A stretch of DNA of 64,000 bases. Source: Leptofilum sp965223525 (lineage in GTDB: Bacteria; Chloroflexota; Anaerolineae; Promineifilales; Promineifilaceae). Where the stretch lies: the NCBI RefSeq assembly GCF_965223525.1, contig NZ_CBDCWX010000005.1:806001-870000 (forward strand), read 5' to 3'. The notes under the pieces were generated by a model, which searched no databases, was not told the origin of the DNA, and saw only the letters and a list, made by a program, of their open reading frames with translations. Positions 17,272 to 25,636 of this stretch are shown here, piece by piece (the first letter of the stretch is position 1; each line of letters begins with the position of its first letter). Position numbers and translations under genes: made by a program.

Positions 17272-18726
17272 ATGACACAACGAGCAGATATTGGATTGAT
17301 TGGCCTGGCTGTTATGGGGCAAAACCTCGTTTTGAATATGAACGACCACGGCTTTACTGTTGCCGTTTTTAACCGCACAACCAGCAAAGTAGACCGTTTT
17401 ATGGAAAATGAGGCCAAAGGAACCAACGTCATCGGCACCCATTCGCTGGAAGAATTAGTCAACACATTAAAACGGCCGCGTCGGGTGATGATCATGGTCA
17501 AGGCAGGCTGGCCAGTAGATGCGACCATCGAGCAGTTGGTTCCTCTACTGGAACCGGGCGACATCATTATTGATGGCGGCAACTCGCACTATCCTGATTC
17601 CACCCGCCGCACCAAAGAACTGGCCGAAAAAGGCGTCCTGTTCATCGGCACGGGCGTTTCTGGCGGTGAGGAAGGGGCGCGGTTTGGGCCTTCCATCATG
17701 CCTGGCGGCTCGCCGGAAGCATGGCCACACGTCAAGCCCATCTTCCAGGGTATTGCCGCCAAGGTGGCCGACGGCTCGCCCTGCTGCGATTGGGTCGGGC
17801 AAGACGGTGCGGGGCATTTTGTAAAGATGGTTCACAATGGCATCGAGTACGGGGACATGCAACTCATTTGCGAAGCGTATGATGTGATGAACCACGCTTT
17901 GGGTATGTCGCCTGCGGAAATGAGCGCGGTTTTTGCCGATTGGAATGAGGGCAAGCTGGATTCTTATCTTATCGAAATCACGGCCGAAATCCTGGCATTC
18001 AAAGATGAAGATGGTCAGCCAATGGTGGACAAGATTTTGGACACGGCGGGGCAAAAGGGAACGGGCAAGTGGACGGCCGTTTCTGCCCTCGAAAATAGTA
18101 TCCCCCTGACCTTGATCGGCGAAGCTGTATTTTCCCGCTTCCTGTCCGCCTTGAAGGATGAGCGCGTAACGGCCGCATCCGTACTGGGAGCACCTACTCC
18201 CACCTACGAGGGAGACAAAGACGGCTTCGTTGCCGATCTGCAGCAAGCTTTGTTTGCCTCCAAGATCGTCTCTTACACGCAGGGTTACATGCTCATGCGG
18301 GCGGCATCGGAGGAATTTGGCTGGGATTTGGCGTATGGCAACATTGCCCTAATGTGGCGCGGTGGCTGCATCATCCGTGCCGCATTTTTGGACGATATCA
18401 AAGCGGCATTTGATAAAAACCCCGAACTGACGAACTTGCTCCTCGACCCATTTTTCAAGGAACAGGTACAACAGGCTGAGAGCGCATGGCGGCGTGTGGT
18501 GGGAACGGCCGTTTCTCTCGGAATCCCTGTGCCAGCTATGTCTAGCGCACTAGCCTTTTACGACGGCTACCGCCGCGAACGGCTGCCAGCCAATCTACTG
18601 CAAGCCCAGCGAGATTATTTCGGGGCACATACGTACGAACGGATAGACAAGCCGCGCGGCGAATTTTTCCACACCAATTGGACTGGCGAGGGCGGAGACG
18701 TTACGGCAACAACTTATGATGCCTGA
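17272..18726 (+). CDS. gnd: 6-phosphogluconate dehydrogenase, decarboxylating
   Basis: This 484-residue NADP-dependent enzyme converts 6-phosphogluconate to ribulose-5-phosphate and CO2. The N-terminal Rossmann motif GLAVMGQNLVLNM is near residues 10-22. The signature around IDGGNSHYPDSTRRTKEL is near 101-118, GTGVSGGEEGARFGPSIMPGG near 127-147, and the catalytic Lys/His-Asn segment HFVKMVHNGIEYGDMQ near 182-197. Length matches the long, dimeric form. It forms a gluconate-to-pentose-phosphate pair with gntK. Ribosome site AAGGAAG precedes the ATG. Confidence 0.97.
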   Translation: MTQRADIGLIGLAVMGQNLVLNMNDHGFTVAVFNRTTSKVDRFMENEAKGTNVIGTHSLEELVNTLKRPRRVMIMVKAGWPVDATIEQLVPLLEPGDIIIDGGNSHYPDSTRRTKELAEKGVLFIGTGVSGGEEGARFGPSIMPGGSPEAWPHVKPIFQGIAAKVADGSPCCDWVGQDGAGHFVKMVHNGIEYGDMQLICEAYDVMNHALGMSPAEMSAVFADWNEGKLDSYLIEITAEILAFKDEDGQPMVDKILDTAGQKGTGKWTAVSALENSIPLTLIGEAVFSRFLSALKDERVTAASVLGAPTPTYEGDKDGFVADLQQALFASKIVSYTQGYMLMRAASEEFGWDLAYGNIALMWRGGCIIRAAFLDDIKAAFDKNPELTNLLLDPFFKEQVQQAESAWRRVVGTAVSLGIPVPAMSSALAFYDGYRRERLPANLLQAQRDYFGAHTYERIDKPRGEFFHTNWTGEGGDVTATTYDA

Positions 18727-18834
18727 AGATGCCAGCTTTTTTTGTTGGGGGACGGTTATTGGGACGATTAAGGGTCGGTGATGATGCAAAATGAGCAGCA
18801 TAACTTATGAATGACAAAAACAAGGAGTAAATAA

Positions 18835-20019
18835 ATGCTGTCTCAAATGGAAAAAGAACCCAAGATAGTAAATGGTGCCAATGGTCATAGCCACATAGAA
18901 GATCGCCCCAAAACCGCGCAGGAGTGGCTCAACCTGATTCATGATTTAGGTACTGTCTTTGCAGAGCGCGAAGTTGTGCACGATCAAGAAGATAGTTTTG
19001 TGGAGCAAAATTATATTGAGTTGAAGCGACACGGGTTGCTTTCAGCGATTATCCCCGTTGAGTTGGGGGGCGGTGGCTTAAGCCATGCTGAAATGGCAGA
19101 TATTTTGAGGACATTGGCACAATATAGCAGCTCAACCGCTTTGGCTAATTCAATGCACCAACATCTAGTCGCTGCTAACGTCTGGAAATATAAGAATGGC
19201 AAAGGTGCCGAAGCAATGTTGCGGAACGTGGTGGCAAACAATCCTGTCTTGGTTAGCACCGGTGCCCGGGACTGGTTGGAATCGAATGGAACGGCCGTAA
19301 AAGTTGATGGTGGCTATCTGGTTTCTGGCTACAAGGCTTTTGCCAGCCAATCTGCTACTGGTGATATTGCAGTGACTAGTGTGCCCTATCACGACCCTGA
19401 ACTGGGTGGGCAAGTGCTCCACTTCCCGGTTCCGCTTAATTCTGAAGGCGTTTCACTAGTTGAAAATTGGCAGGCAATGGGTATGCGCGGCACGGGTTCC
19501 CACATGATAAAATTTGACGATGTTTTTGTACCAGAAACGGCCGTTGCCCTGAAACGGCCGCTTGGAGAGTATCATCCAGTCTGGAATGTGGTTTTGACCG
19601 TGGCAATGCCGCTCATCATGGCTGTATATGTTGGTATTGCTCAAAAAGCTGCAAAAATTGCCTTGGATCATCTGAAGCAGAAGGATACGCACAAAGCGTA
19701 CGTACCTTCTTCTGTTGGCGCGATGAATAACCAACTCGTTGCCGCGGAAGTGCTGCATCAGGATATGCTTCGTCTGGCAAATAATTTTGCCTTTGAACCG
19801 ACGGATCAGCTAGGGCATGAAATTTTGTCGCGCAAAACTTTGGTGGCAAATGCTGTTATCAATACCGTTACCCAAGCAATGGACATTGTCGGTGGACCTG
19901 GCTACTTCCGTAATTTTGGCCTGGAGAAATTGTTCCGTGATGTGCAGGCAGCCAAGTACCACCCACTGATGGAAAAAGACCAACAGATTTTCTCCGGTAA
20001 CTACCTTTTGAGCGAGTAG
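18835..20019 (+). CDS. Acyl-CoA dehydrogenase family protein
   Basis: This 394-residue FAD enzyme has the acyl-CoA dehydrogenase fold: an N-terminal helical domain with IPVELGGGGLSHAEMADILR near residues 75-94, a middle beta domain with GTGSHMIKFDDVFVPE near 219-234, and a C-terminal helical domain with the family motif around GGPGYFRNFGLEKLFRDVQA near 352-371. The substrate cannot be deduced. Some members of this set are dibenzothiophene or flavin-dependent monooxygenases rather than true dehydrogenases. A good ribosome site (AAGGAG) supports the ATG at 18835. It is monocistronic, ending in a strong terminator. Confidence 0.85.
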   Translation: MLSQMEKEPKIVNGANGHSHIEDRPKTAQEWLNLIHDLGTVFAEREVVHDQEDSFVEQNYIELKRHGLLSAIIPVELGGGGLSHAEMADILRTLAQYSSSTALANSMHQHLVAANVWKYKNGKGAEAMLRNVVANNPVLVSTGARDWLESNGTAVKVDGGYLVSGYKAFASQSATGDIAVTSVPYHDPELGGQVLHFPVPLNSEGVSLVENWQAMGMRGTGSHMIKFDDVFVPETAVALKRPLGEYHPVWNVVLTVAMPLIMAVYVGIAQKAAKIALDHLKQKDTHKAYVPSSVGAMNNQLVAAEVLHQDMLRLANNFAFEPTDQLGHEILSRKTLVANAVINTVTQAMDIVGGPGYFRNFGLEKLFRDVQAAKYHPLMEKDQQIFSGNYLLSE

Positions 20020-20049
20020 CCTGAAACCTGAACTGGATTACAAAATTGC

Positions 20050-20084
20050 AAAAAGCTGGTATCTTTCAGGATACCAGCTTTTTT
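20050..20084 (+). terminator. Strong intrinsic terminator
   Basis: AAAAAGCTGGTATC (20050-20063) pairs perfectly with GATACCAGCTTTTT (20070-20083) around a TTTCAG loop, and the T run continues to 20084. The A/T symmetry would also allow termination from the opposite strand. Confidence 0.9.
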
Positions 20085-20120
20085 GTTAGAAAATTTTTGA
20101 AAGGAGCAAAGGAGAGGTAG

Positions 20121-20408
20121 ATGGAAGATTCAACTCAGAAACGACTTTGGCAATTAGGCTGCGGCTGTTTGGGCATGGTAGGCTGTCTGATTTTGCTATT
20201 GATCTTGCTCGCATTGGTGGGCGTGATGCTATTTGGTTTGATCTTCACAGCTCCGCCGCTGGAATTTATGAGCGGATTCAATGACTTTTTGGGAAATGAT
20301 GTGGGTTGGCTATTGGCTGTTCTTATTATTTTAGCTTTGGTTGTCGGCGGTTTTGGTGGTGCCTTTGTTGGCAAAACAATTGCCGATGCGCGAGCCAACA
20401 GCTCATAA
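20121..20408 (+). CDS. Small two-helix membrane protein
   Basis: This 95-residue protein has two hydrophobic helices, at about residues 17-45 (MVGCLILLLILLALVGVMLF region) and 62-86 (LLAVLIILALVVGGFGGAFVG region), separated by a short polar loop. The second helix is glycine-rich with small-residue packing motifs. Three cysteines cluster in GCGCLGMVGC near residues 13-22. I do not recognise a family. A ribosome site AAAGGAG lies near the ATG. Confidence 0.65.
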   Translation: MEDSTQKRLWQLGCGCLGMVGCLILLLILLALVGVMLFGLIFTAPPLEFMSGFNDFLGNDVGWLLAVLIILALVVGGFGGAFVGKTIADARANSS

Positions 20409-20458
20409 GGAGAAAGTTATATGGGAAACGGCCGTTTCTCCCCTCTCTCCCCTCTTAC

Positions 20459-21154
20459 TCACCACGCAATGGGCTTGCCATCCCGAAAAAAGCCACCCGT
20501 CGGCCCGTCATCCGGCAACATCGCCGCCCAGACAATCCCTTTCGCGCCATCGGCCACAGGTCGCCCACCGCTGCCACCCATATCAGTCGCTACCCAACCC
20601 GGACAAATCGCGTTGACCAAGATGCGGTCGCGGCGCAATTCATCCGCCAGCATCAGCGTGAGCGCGTTGAGCGATGCTTTGGTCATGCTGTAGGCGGGTG
20701 TGCCACCACCCATCCCGTTAAGCGCACCACCGCCGCTGCTCACATTCACAATGCGCGGGTGTGGGCTTTGGCGCAGCAGCGGCAGAAAGGTTTGAATCAA
20801 CTGCCAAGGGCCATACACATTTGTTTCAAACGTCTCCCGCACCATTTCTAAATCCGCATTGATGGCTCGCTGCCAGGTGTCGTAGTTGATGGCGGCATTG
20901 TTGATCAGCACGTCGAGGCGGCCAAATTCTTGCACGACTCGTTCATGCAGTGCGACAACGCTTGCCGGGTCAGCCACATCGAGTTGGGCGGGAACGAGAT
21001 TGTTGCCCAACTCGTTAACCGCCGCCTGCGCTTTCTCCAACGAGCGTGCCGTCAACAGAACGGTGTAGTCTTGTGCCGCCAGTTGGCGGCTCACTTCTTT
21101 GCCAATGCCACGATTAGCACCGGTGACGATTGCAGTTGGTTGGTGTGTGGACAT
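20459..21154 (-). CDS. SDR-family oxidoreductase
   Basis: This 231-residue classical short-chain dehydrogenase has the cofactor motif TGANRGIG near residues 12-19, NNAA near 86, a catalytic serine in NVSSGGG and the YSMTK (Tyr-x3-Lys) active site near 155-159. TARS after beta-2 suggests NADP(H). It resembles carbonyl-reductase-like SDRs. The substrate is unknown. Upstream on the same strand, the truncated end of a SnoaL-like gene stops two bases before its ATG, so it was once second in an operon. Confidence 0.88.
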   Translation of the reverse strand: MSTHQPTAIVTGANRGIGKEVSRQLAAQDYTVLLTARSLEKAQAAVNELGNNLVPAQLDVADPASVVALHERVVQEFGRLDVLINNAAINYDTWQRAINADLEMVRETFETNVYGPWQLIQTFLPLLRQSPHPRIVNVSSGGGALNGMGGGTPAYSMTKASLNALTLMLADELRRDRILVNAICPGWVATDMGGSGGRPVADGAKGIVWAAMLPDDGPTGGFFRDGKPIAW

Positions 21155-21156
21155 AG

Positions 21157-21276
21157 TTATCTCCAGTAGTGGGTGGCGAGCAAATGGGCATCACATTCAG
21201 CACTGTTACCCTGCACATCAACCACGTGCGAACTGAGTAAATGCTGCGTTGCTGTAAAACCGGGCAGCAGCCCTTC
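21157..21276 (-). pseudogene. Remnant: 3' end of a SnoaL/NTF2-like gene
   Basis: Reading down from 21276, an open stretch of 39 codons plus stop encodes EGLLPGFTATQHLLSSHVVD followed by VQGNSAECDAHLLATHYWR. The pattern TxHLLSSHVVDV-x-GNSAE...LATHYW is typical of the C-terminal half of SnoaL-like (NTF2 superfamily) domains, which are usually about 130-150 residues. There is no start codon, and a stop codon lies immediately upstream. It ends two bases before the SDR start. I read it as the surviving tail of a gene cut by a deletion. Confidence 0.65.
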
Positions 21277-21305
21277 CTATAAATGAACCAATCAACGCAT
21301 CGGAT

Positions 21306-21425
21306 TTAGCCTTGACAGGCACAAAAAAGCCAATCAAGCTGCTGCAACACACTCAGCATCACAGGACGATGCTTTTCCCACGATGCTGTCGCCCCTTCAA
21401 TGTCGGTGAAAAGAAAGACGGGCAT
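21306..21425 (-). pseudogene. Remnant: 5' end of a class III adenylate/guanylate cyclase gene
   Basis: Starting at ATG 21425, one base after the LuxR/hydrolase stop (TAG-C-ATG), 39 codons encode MPVFLFTDIEGATASWEKHR and then PVMLSVLQQLDWLFCACQG before a stop. FLFTDIEGAT-x-WEKH is the characteristic beginning of a class III nucleotidyl cyclase catalytic domain, including its first metal-binding aspartate. The rest of the domain is missing. Such cyclase genes often sit beside LuxR/hydrolase genes. The reading frame runs off its homology after about 30 residues, close to the SnoaL remnant at 21276. Confidence 0.7.
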
Positions 21426-21426
21426 G

Positions 21427-22503
21427 CTAAATCACCCCCAACTTGCGAGCATGGGCAATTGCCTGCGTCCGGTTACGAACACCCAACTTATTATAAATCT
21501 TACTCGTATACGCCTTCACTGTCCCCACTGAAAGCACCAAATCATCTGCCACCTGTTGATTCGTATACCCCGTTGCCAACAAGCGCAATACATCCAATTC
21601 ACGCGGAGTCAGCGGATCAAGCAAGACAGGCCGGCTCTTCCCATCCTCAACTACTTCCTCCTGAAGAAACTGCTCTATCGCCTCAATCAACGCCTCTGTC
21701 TCCCCAAGCCACCACCAATGATCTTTACCCTCAAGCTCCACAAAAATAGCATTGGGAAGTTGCGACGCCATCCACCGCGCCCCCTCAATCCGCACCGCTT
21801 TATCATAAGTGCGGTGTAAAACAAGCGTTGCCACATGAATATGTGGCAATGCGGCACGAACATCAATGTCTCGCATCACCCCAAGCACATCACGAACACT
21901 CCCCGGCGTTGCCGCCAGCCTCATCATCTTCCCCCACCATTGCTGGAACGCTGGATCTTCCGCGTTAGATGGCGCAAAAGTATGCAAAGCAAACGGACTC
22001 CCCCAGTTCTCTATCATTGCTTCTAGCCAGCGATTATATTGATTGCGTGTCAACGCCCACGGGTAATCAAATTCCCGCACCCATTTGACCATCGCCCCAT
22101 AGAGGATCAATTTTTCCACACGTTCAGGATAGGTGGCCGCAAAAAGTGCAGCAGCAGGGGCACCTTCCGATACACCAAATAAAACAACTTGACGACAACC
22201 TATCGTGTCCAGGATCATCAGCATATCGTCAAGCGTGTCCTCTAAAGTTGGTGGGCTCCCAATCCGATCAGACAACCCCACACCCCGCTTATCAAACAAA
22301 ATAAGACGTCTATTAGTTGCAATTTGCATGATAAAACGGGCTAGTCCTTCATCTTCCCAATGAACATCGAGGTGCGAAAGGAAGCCATTGACAAACAAAA
22401 CGGCTTGCTCGCCTGTTCCAATAATCTGATAGGCAATATGGACATCACCACTTTGCACATAATGTATTGCTGGCGGTTTGGGTAAATTATCAGAAGTTGC
22501 CAT
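21427..22503 (-). CDS. Alpha/beta hydrolase fused to a LuxR-type HTH
   Basis: This 358-residue protein has an N-terminal alpha/beta hydrolase domain, with the HYVQSGDVHIAYQIIGTG entry, DKRGVGLSD, and nucleophile elbow GVSEG. A C-terminal LuxR helix-turn-helix follows (LTPRELDVLRLLATGYTNQQ, then a GTVKAYTSKIYNKLGV recognition part). Such fusions are thought to sense a small ester, lactone or fatty ligand. Whether they hydrolyse it is not known. I chose ATG at 22503 because GGAG lies at proper spacing. A TTG at 22623 would add 40 residues with no family match. The truncated cyclase remnant follows it. Confidence 0.85.
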   Translation of the reverse strand: MATSDNLPKPPAIHYVQSGDVHIAYQIIGTGEQAVLFVNGFLSHLDVHWEDEGLARFIMQIATNRRLILFDKRGVGLSDRIGSPPTLEDTLDDMLMILDTIGCRQVVLFGVSEGAPAAALFAATYPERVEKLILYGAMVKWVREFDYPWALTRNQYNRWLEAMIENWGSPFALHTFAPSNAEDPAFQQWWGKMMRLAATPGSVRDVLGVMRDIDVRAALPHIHVATLVLHRTYDKAVRIEGARWMASQLPNAIFVELEGKDHWWWLGETEALIEAIEQFLQEEVVEDGKSRPVLLDPLTPRELDVLRLLATGYTNQQVADDLVLSVGTVKAYTSKIYNKLGVRNRTQAIAHARKLGVI

Positions 22504-22754
22504 CTCTTTGCTCCAAAATGGGCTAAGCAAACCTCGACACATATCTTCAACAATCTGCGGAAAAACCTGACAGGTCTGCAAAAGGCATAGATCAAGATGC
22601 TTTCTCAATTCCACATAAACCAACCCTATCTATTAACTTTTGGCAGTATTGGAGTTGCACACCTCTCCCTATACTGATCCTCAAGTTCAACCGATTGCAA
22701 AGGTGTACCACACCCCAATTTGTGATGCAAATTCATCCACACAGGAGAAACTTT

Positions 22755-23516
22755 ATGAAAAAATCTTTTATAACTCTTTATGGCCTGCTTGCTTATGGAA
22801 CATTTTTATTCGCATTTTTGTATATGATTGGCTTCCTCGCTAACAGTGTTGTGCCGACAACGATTGACAATGGAACCAGTCATTCTCTCGCGCAAGCCAT
22901 CCTAATCAATTTAAGTTTAATCACGCTTTTTGGAATGGCGCATAGCATTATGGCACGGAGTTGGTTTAAGGTATGGTGGACACGCATCATTCCGGAGGCA
23001 GCTGAGCGTAGCACCTATGTTTTACAAGCAGCTCTATTGTTGTTGCTCATTGTGTGGCAATGGCAGGCTTTGCCCACGTCACTCTGGTCAATTGAAAATG
23101 AAATGGGCCGGCTAGTTATCTGGGGTATTTTTTGGCTCGGTCATGTGATTACGCTTGTTTCGACTTTCTTGATTAATCATTTTGAGTTAACGGGGTTGCA
23201 ACAGATTTGGTACTACTTGCGTGAGCAAGAGCCGCCGCCAATGACCATGAAGCAACCTTTTTTCTATCGAATTGTGCGCCATCCGATGCAACTGGGCTTA
23301 ATTATCGGCTTTTGGGCAACGCCAGATATGACAGTTGGGCATTTGCTTTTTGCGGCAGTGATGACCGGTTACATAATGATTGGGTTGCATTTTGAAGAAA
23401 AGGCACTAGTACGCCAATTTGGCGACGATTACCGTCATTACCAGAATACGACCCCAAAACTTTTCCCCCGTTTCCGTCTGCGACGCCCTGTTAGTTGCCT
23501 AAGTTTAGGAGGATAA
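22755..23516 (+). CDS. MddA-like methanethiol S-methyltransferase / NnrU-ICMT family
   Basis: This 253-residue integral membrane protein has about six hydrophobic segments. The C-terminal signature RIVRHPMQLGLIIGFWATPD, then MTVGHLLFAAVMTGYIMIG and FEEKALVRQFGDDYRHY, is the isoprenylcysteine-methyltransferase-like SAM-binding end. The WATPDMTVGHLLFA wording is close to MddA, which methylates methanethiol to dimethyl sulfide. That activity is inferred from similarity recalled, not shown. ATG at 22755 has AGGAGA upstream; an earlier in-frame start at 22695 is less likely. It overlaps nothing and is followed three bases later by an alpha/beta hydrolase gene. Confidence 0.7.
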   Translation: MKKSFITLYGLLAYGTFLFAFLYMIGFLANSVVPTTIDNGTSHSLAQAILINLSLITLFGMAHSIMARSWFKVWWTRIIPEAAERSTYVLQAALLLLLIVWQWQALPTSLWSIENEMGRLVIWGIFWLGHVITLVSTFLINHFELTGLQQIWYYLREQEPPPMTMKQPFFYRIVRHPMQLGLIIGFWATPDMTVGHLLFAAVMTGYIMIGLHFEEKALVRQFGDDYRHYQNTTPKLFPRFRLRRPVSCLSLGG

Positions 23517-23519
23517 TCC

Positions 23520-24413
23520 ATGAAAACTATCAATTCTTTAACGATGTTCGAACCACAACAAACCGTTGTTTGTCTGCACGCGAGTGCTAGCACCTCACAC
23601 CAATGGCACCCATTGAGCCAATGCTTAGCTAATAAGCCCTATCGTTTCGTTGCACCCGACCTTTATGGATATGGACAGGGGCCAAGCCCCAACGGTACGT
23701 TTTCAATGGACGATGAAGTTCAATTAGTTCTGGATAATCTTTATGATGATGAATCATTCCATCTTATTGGACACTCGTATGGGGGTAGCGTTGCTCTTCG
23801 GGTTGCCCAATGTGTACCTGAGCGTATTTTATCGCTCACGCTTTTTGAACCAGTCTCTTTTGGGTATCTCAAGGCCAACGATATGGTCACTTTTACGGCC
23901 GTTAAGAAAGCATTGGGAAAAACAGCCAAGTCTGTTGACAGAGGCGATTTCGTCGCGGCAGCCTCTCACTTCATAAACTATTGGTCTGGGGCGCAAGCGT
24001 TTGAACAAATGCCAAGCTCCCTACAAAAAATGATTGTGAACTGTATGCCAAAAGTGGGGCTGGAGCGTCAGGGGCTTTTTGGGGATTGTGTGGATGTTAT
24101 GGAATTGGCTGCGTTGGCGATGCCAACCCTCTTACTATCAGGTAGGCAATCTACTAAGGCAGCACAGGTGCTCGTGGGTATTTTGCACCGAGCTTTGCCT
24201 AGTTCTGATTTGATTCGAGTGGCAAGGCTAGGTCATATGGCACCCGTGACAAATCCAGATGTTGTTAACCCTTATATCGTTGATTTTTTGGAGAGCATCA
24301 GTGAGGTGAAACGGCCGTTGGCAATGATTCCTTCAATAAAGCCCAAACCGCCCTCATCAAAGCAGGCAACCTTTGTCCAGCGTGCGGCAACGCATTTAGT
24401 TCAACGGCCGTAG
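23520..24413 (+). CDS. Alpha/beta hydrolase
   Basis: This 297-residue hydrolase has the HASAST oxyanion-region motif near residue 17, the nucleophile elbow GHSYGGS near 83, an acidic residue region after LLLSGRQS, and a histidine in RLGHMAPVT near residue 239. Together these give a full Ser-Asp/Glu-His triad. The substrate is unknown. It is probably co-transcribed with the MddA-like gene: the gap is three bases, and its ribosome site (TTAGGAGG) lies in that gene's last codons. The C-terminal tail after about residue 265 is rich in Pro and Lys and looks non-globular, ending with an ACGGCCGT octamer. Confidence 0.83.
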   Translation: MKTINSLTMFEPQQTVVCLHASASTSHQWHPLSQCLANKPYRFVAPDLYGYGQGPSPNGTFSMDDEVQLVLDNLYDDESFHLIGHSYGGSVALRVAQCVPERILSLTLFEPVSFGYLKANDMVTFTAVKKALGKTAKSVDRGDFVAAASHFINYWSGAQAFEQMPSSLQKMIVNCMPKVGLERQGLFGDCVDVMELAALAMPTLLLSGRQSTKAAQVLVGILHRALPSSDLIRVARLGHMAPVTNPDVVNPYIVDFLESISEVKRPLAMIPSIKPKPPSSKQATFVQRAATHLVQRP

Positions 24414-24677
24414 AGTGCACGCGAGATGTGGTGGATATTGAGCCAATCCGCCCCACAGTCAATACCCACTATATCATCGAACGGCCGTTTCCTCACTCTC
24501 TTCTCCCACTCACCCCACCCACCGCCACCGTCGCAAACGACGCAAACCCAAAATGCCGCTTGTACTCTCGGCCAAATTGGAAAACGGCCGTTTCCCCCCT
24601 TATCTTCTTCACTATAATTTATGCAAGTAGATAAATGCACTATTGGGCAACAAAAGATATTGGAGGATCGCATTGAT
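24414..24677. other. Intergenic debris including a duplicated araC tail
   Basis: This 264-base stretch has no intact gene. From about 24479 to 24585 it is a diverged copy of the region around the 3' end of the AraC-type gene at 25605-25700. It has ACGGCCGT octamers at 24481 and 24583. The rest shows nothing I recognise. Confidence 0.55.
24479..24585 (-). pseudogene. Duplicated fragment of the araC-type gene 3' end
   Basis: On the minus strand this encodes QFGREYKRHFGFASFATVAV, matching QFSREYKRHFGYAPSATVAV at the C-terminus of the AraC regulator encoded at 25637-26530. The nucleotide match extends into the downstream octamer and CTCTCTTCTCC sequence, roughly 100 bases at about 80-85% identity by eye. 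Only this tail is present. It could be a local duplication or the residue of a deleted araC paralogue. Confidence 0.7.
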
Positions 24678-25561
24678 ATGAAATTTGAGCAAATAGTCTG
24701 TGTTGACGAAACAGGCTTGACTCCTGAAGGGTACAATAACCTCCAACAATTTTCTAGCAACGCGATTATCCCGCTTCCAATGAGGAAATTATAAAGCGAA
24801 TACAGGATGCGGATTGCGTTTTAGTAAGTTGGAACACGCCTATTTCAGCCGAAGTGCTGCGAGCAGCTAAACAATTGAAATATGTCGGTATGTGTTGTAG
24901 CTTGTATGATGCGTCATCAGCAAATGTGGATATTGAAGCGGCGCAGTCGCAAAAAATTACAGTTCGCGGTGTTCGGGATTACGGTGATGAAGGAGTTGTA
25001 GAATTTATCATTGCCCAACTTATTTCCCTGTACAAAGGGCTGGGAAAACACCAGTGGGGTGATGAACCTACGGAAATGACAGGCAAGCATCTGGGGATAA
25101 TAGGTTTTGGCACGACCGGACAAATGGTAGCAAAGGCTGCATGTAGTTTTGGAATGCAAGTATGGTATTACAGCCGCACACGCCGAAAAGAGTTAGAAAG
25201 CAGGGATGTACGGTATGCGCCGCTTGATGAGTTGTTGGTATTTTCGGACGTGGTTACAACACACTTGCCCAAAAAGACAAATTTATTGGGCAAAAAAGAG
25301 TTTGAAAGAATGAAACCGGGTTCAATATTGGTCAACACATCGCTTGGCCCAACGTTTGAACCAATCGCATTTCGTGATTGGATTGAACAAGGGCACAACT
25401 ATGCAATTTTTGATGCAGATGGGGCAGGTGGCTATGCAGAAATTTTCTCAAGCTATCCCAACGTTATCATCTCAAATAAGGTTGCGGGATGGACAGTAGA
25501 AGCAAGGAGCCGATTGACGCAAAAAGTGATAGCGAATGTCCGAGATTTTTTGTCGGAGTGA
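24678..25561 (+). pseudogene. D-2-hydroxyacid dehydrogenase gene with a one-base frameshift
   Basis: ATG 24678 (GGAGG upstream) opens MKFEQIVCVDETGLTPEGYN and reads to IIPLP, then hits a stop at 24792. In the next frame the protein continues NEEIIKRIQDADCVLVSWNT and goes on to 25561. Joined, it is about 294 residues: an N-terminal catalytic-domain half, then the NAD-binding GKHLGIIGFGTTGQMVAKAA and a DELLVFSDVVTTHLPK segment typical of D-isomer 2-hydroxyacid dehydrogenases. A single lost A near 24777-24780 (CCA-AT-GAG) explains the break. It may be a true recent pseudogene or a sequencing or assembly error. The 24854-25561 part alone lacks the N-terminal third. Confidence 0.8.
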
Positions 25562-25636
25562 TTGTGACTACGGTTTGATTTTTTGGAGGATGAGATGAGG
25601 AGGGAAACGGCCGTTTCCCCACTCTCTTCTCCTAAC

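Noticed and set aside
20306..20851. A 181-codon plus-strand open frame overlapping the small membrane gene and the SDR gene
   Set aside because: It runs antisense to the SDR gene with unlikely amino-acid composition; a shadow frame.
24401..24760. A 119-codon minus-strand open frame between the hydrolase and dehydrogenase genes
   Set aside because: It crosses the duplicated araC tail in the wrong frame and shows no family features.
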